Shown in pieces: positions 63,101-64,000 of a stretch of 64,000 nt of DNA; the first letter of the stretch is position 1; every line of letters starts with the position of its first letter. The notes beneath the pieces were generated by a model that worked only from the letters and a program-made list of their open reading frames with translations, was not told the DNA's origin and searched no databases. Position numbers and translations under genes: made by a program. Origin of the DNA: Palsa-601 sp963801185. GTDB lineage: Bacteria; Actinomycetota; Acidimicrobiia; Acidimicrobiales; Bog-793. The DNA lies in contig CAWDDW010000001.1 in the NCBI GenBank assembly GCA_963801185.1, positions 930,001 to 994,000 on the forward strand, in the 5' to 3' direction.

Positions 63101-63700
63101 ATGGAGTTCCAAGAGGTAATAAGTCACCGCCGCATGGTGCGCCACTTCACGACCGACCCGCTCGATCCGGACGTTGCCGAGAGGATCGTCGCGGCGGGCT
63201 TGCGGGCACCGTCGGCCGGGTACAGCCAGGGATACGCGCTGATCGTCCTCGACTCGCAGGAGGACCTCGACCGGCTCTGGGCGACGCACACGCCGTCAGA
63301 GGCGGGGTGGTCGCCAGAGGTGCGGGCCGGGATCGTGAAGGCACCACTCGTCATCGCTCTGCTTGCCTCGAAGGACGTCTACCTCGACCGCTACGCCGAG
63401 CCGGACAAGGGTTGGACGGATCGGGACGAGACACGATGGCCTGTGCCGTACTGGTTCGTGGACGCCGGGGCGGTGGCCGTCCTGCTCCTGCTGGCGTGCG
63501 TCGACGAAGGACTGGGTGCGTTGCTCTTCGGCATCGTCCCGGCGGACATCCCGCGCTTCCGGGCGACCTTCGGCGTCCCGGACTCCTACGACGTCGTCGG
63601 CTGCGTCGCCGTAGGCCACGAAGACCCCGCCGCGCCAAGGCGGGACCTCAGCGCCCGCCGCCGCGACCGGTCGGAGCTCGTTCACCGAGGGCGCTGGTAG
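63101..63700 (+). CDS. Nitroreductase family protein
   Basis: 199 residues. FMN-binding nitroreductase fold: MEFQEVISHRRMVRHFTTDPL (FMN phosphate site RRMVR), APSAGYSQGY, VDAGAVAVLLLLACVDEGLGAL and FGVPDSYDVVGCVAVGHED. Uses NAD(P)H or possibly F420; substrate unknown. ATG 63101 is preceded by GTG 63098, also usable; AAGG lies just upstream. Follows RidA by 42 bases and may share its transcript. Confidence 0.88.
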   Translation: MEFQEVISHRRMVRHFTTDPLDPDVAERIVAAGLRAPSAGYSQGYALIVLDSQEDLDRLWATHTPSEAGWSPEVRAGIVKAPLVIALLASKDVYLDRYAEPDKGWTDRDETRWPVPYWFVDAGAVAVLLLLACVDEGLGALLFGIVPADIPRFRATFGVPDSYDVVGCVAVGHEDPAAPRRDLSARRRDRSELVHRGRW

Positions 63701-63739
63701 GCGGAGCCCAGCTCCCGATCTAGTGCGCCACAACCTTTT

Positions 63740-63766
63740 GGGCGGGTAGCACAGCTGCTACCGCCC
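63740..63766. terminator. Stem-loop between the nitroreductase and a convergent gene
   Basis: GGGCGG-(G)-TAGCA (63740-63751) pairs with TGCTA-CCGCCC (63756-63766) around CAGC, one bulged G. It lies between the nitroreductase stop (63700) and the convergent stop at 63783. Four T precede it on the + strand, so it is not a textbook intrinsic terminator for either gene. Confidence 0.45.
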
Positions 63767-63782
63767 CCACGACGACTAGCAG

Positions 63783-64000
63783 CTAAACCGTCGTTGGGGT
63801 TGCTGGCAGCGCGAAGGTGCTACTCGGCACCGTCGTCGAATAGCTCGAGAGAGTGACCGTGAAGGATCCCGTGGCGGACGATGCCAGAACCTTTGCCATC
63901 TCGCCTTGCGATGTGATGCAGACGGTGTACGAGCCGGACTCGACGTGCGAGTGGTAGGTGATGCACGTCGCGCTCTGACCTGCGATCGTCTCGCTCGAGG
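63783..64000 (-). CDS. 3' end of a Ser/Thr-rich, probably secreted protein
   Basis: A minus-strand frame is open from the window edge to a TAG at 63783-63785 and has no start inside the window, giving 72 C-terminal residues. It reads SSETIAGQSATCITYHSHVE and, further on, SGSYTVCITSQGEMAKVL and FTVTLSSYSTTVPSS. The two Cys in a beta-strand-rich context and high Ser/Thr content suggest an exported domain with a disulphide bond. No family recognised. It is convergent with the nitroreductase gene. Confidence 0.6.
   Translation of the reverse strand, partial: SSETIAGQSATCITYHSHVESGSYTVCITSQGEMAKVLASSATGSFTVTLSSYSTTVPSSTFALPATPTTV

Noticed and set aside
1..64000. CRISPR arrays, insertion sequences, prophage or rRNA genes
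   Set aside because: No regularly spaced repeats, transposases, phage structural genes or rRNA sequence seen; the only recombinase is the chromosomal XerC.

Overview
The window looks like a piece of a high-GC actinobacterial chromosome, most probably from the class Acidimicrobiia or a close relative. The reasons are the synteny (xerC-whiG-rpsB-tsf-pyrH-frr-cdsA-dxr-rseP, and tig-clpP-clpX-folC-ndk-mreBCD-mrdA-rne-rplU-rpmA-obgE-proB-proA-nadD-rsfS), an MtrAB-LpqB module, a class II DAHP synthase, an F420-type LLM oxidoreductase, Eis-type acetyltransferases, and a secreted protein built from the 'YWL..DGGV.TFGDA' propeller repeats that are abundant in Acidimicrobiia. The taxonomic call is inference; no 16S gene is present.

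Layout. 1-3957 (+): a YhaO/YhaN (SbcCD-like) nuclease-ATPase pair, the first gene cut by the window edge. 3980-19673 (-): two tandem Eis acetyltransferases, ispG, rseP, dxr, cdsA, frr, pyrH, tsf, rpsB, whiG and xerC, interrupted by a DUF1800/DUF1501 pair on the + strand (7851-10514). 19761-22.6 kb (+): mtrA-mtrB-lpqB. 22641-24597 (-): rsfS, nadD, LLM oxidoreductase. 24643-27920 (+): class II DAHP synthase and a secreted propeller plus GH25-like protein. 27908-37179 (-): phosphatase, VWA protein, MoxR ATPase, proA, an unknown gene, proB, obgE, yqgE, rpmA, rplU. 37267-38073 (+): an enoyl-CoA hydratase-like gene. 38098-50135 (-): rne, mrdA, mreDCB, ndk, folC, clpX, clpP, tig. After 50 kb the content is more accessory: a DUF2254 protein, a CHASE-GGDEF-EAL protein, a GYD protein, a drug-type ABC exporter with a divergent MarR regulator, tRNA-Pro, an Smr protein, a 2-hydroxyacid dehydrogenase, a secreted propeller protein, an ECF sigma/anti-sigma pair, a UbiA-like/UbiE-like pair, a RidA protein, a nitroreductase, and the 3' end of a secreted protein at the right edge.

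How the genes work together. The minus-strand backbone couples translation (rpsB, tsf, frr, rplU, rpmA, obgE, rsfS), proteostasis (tig, clpP, clpX), isoprenoid and lipid supply (dxr, ispG, cdsA), cell shape (mreBCD, mrdA) and RNA decay (rne). Insertions of plus-strand cassettes break an otherwise conserved order.

Sequence quality. At least ten reading-frame breaks and one in-frame stop occur between 1 and 42 kb, several in genes that are normally essential (tsf, obgE, mrdA). Each can be repaired by a one-base change, and four sit at the same GAAGCTC context. I read them as base-calling or assembly errors rather than decay, and annotate whole spans. The most interesting possible new biology is a compact set of mutually exclusive hairpins directly upstream of the secreted propeller/hydrolase gene (26067-26168).
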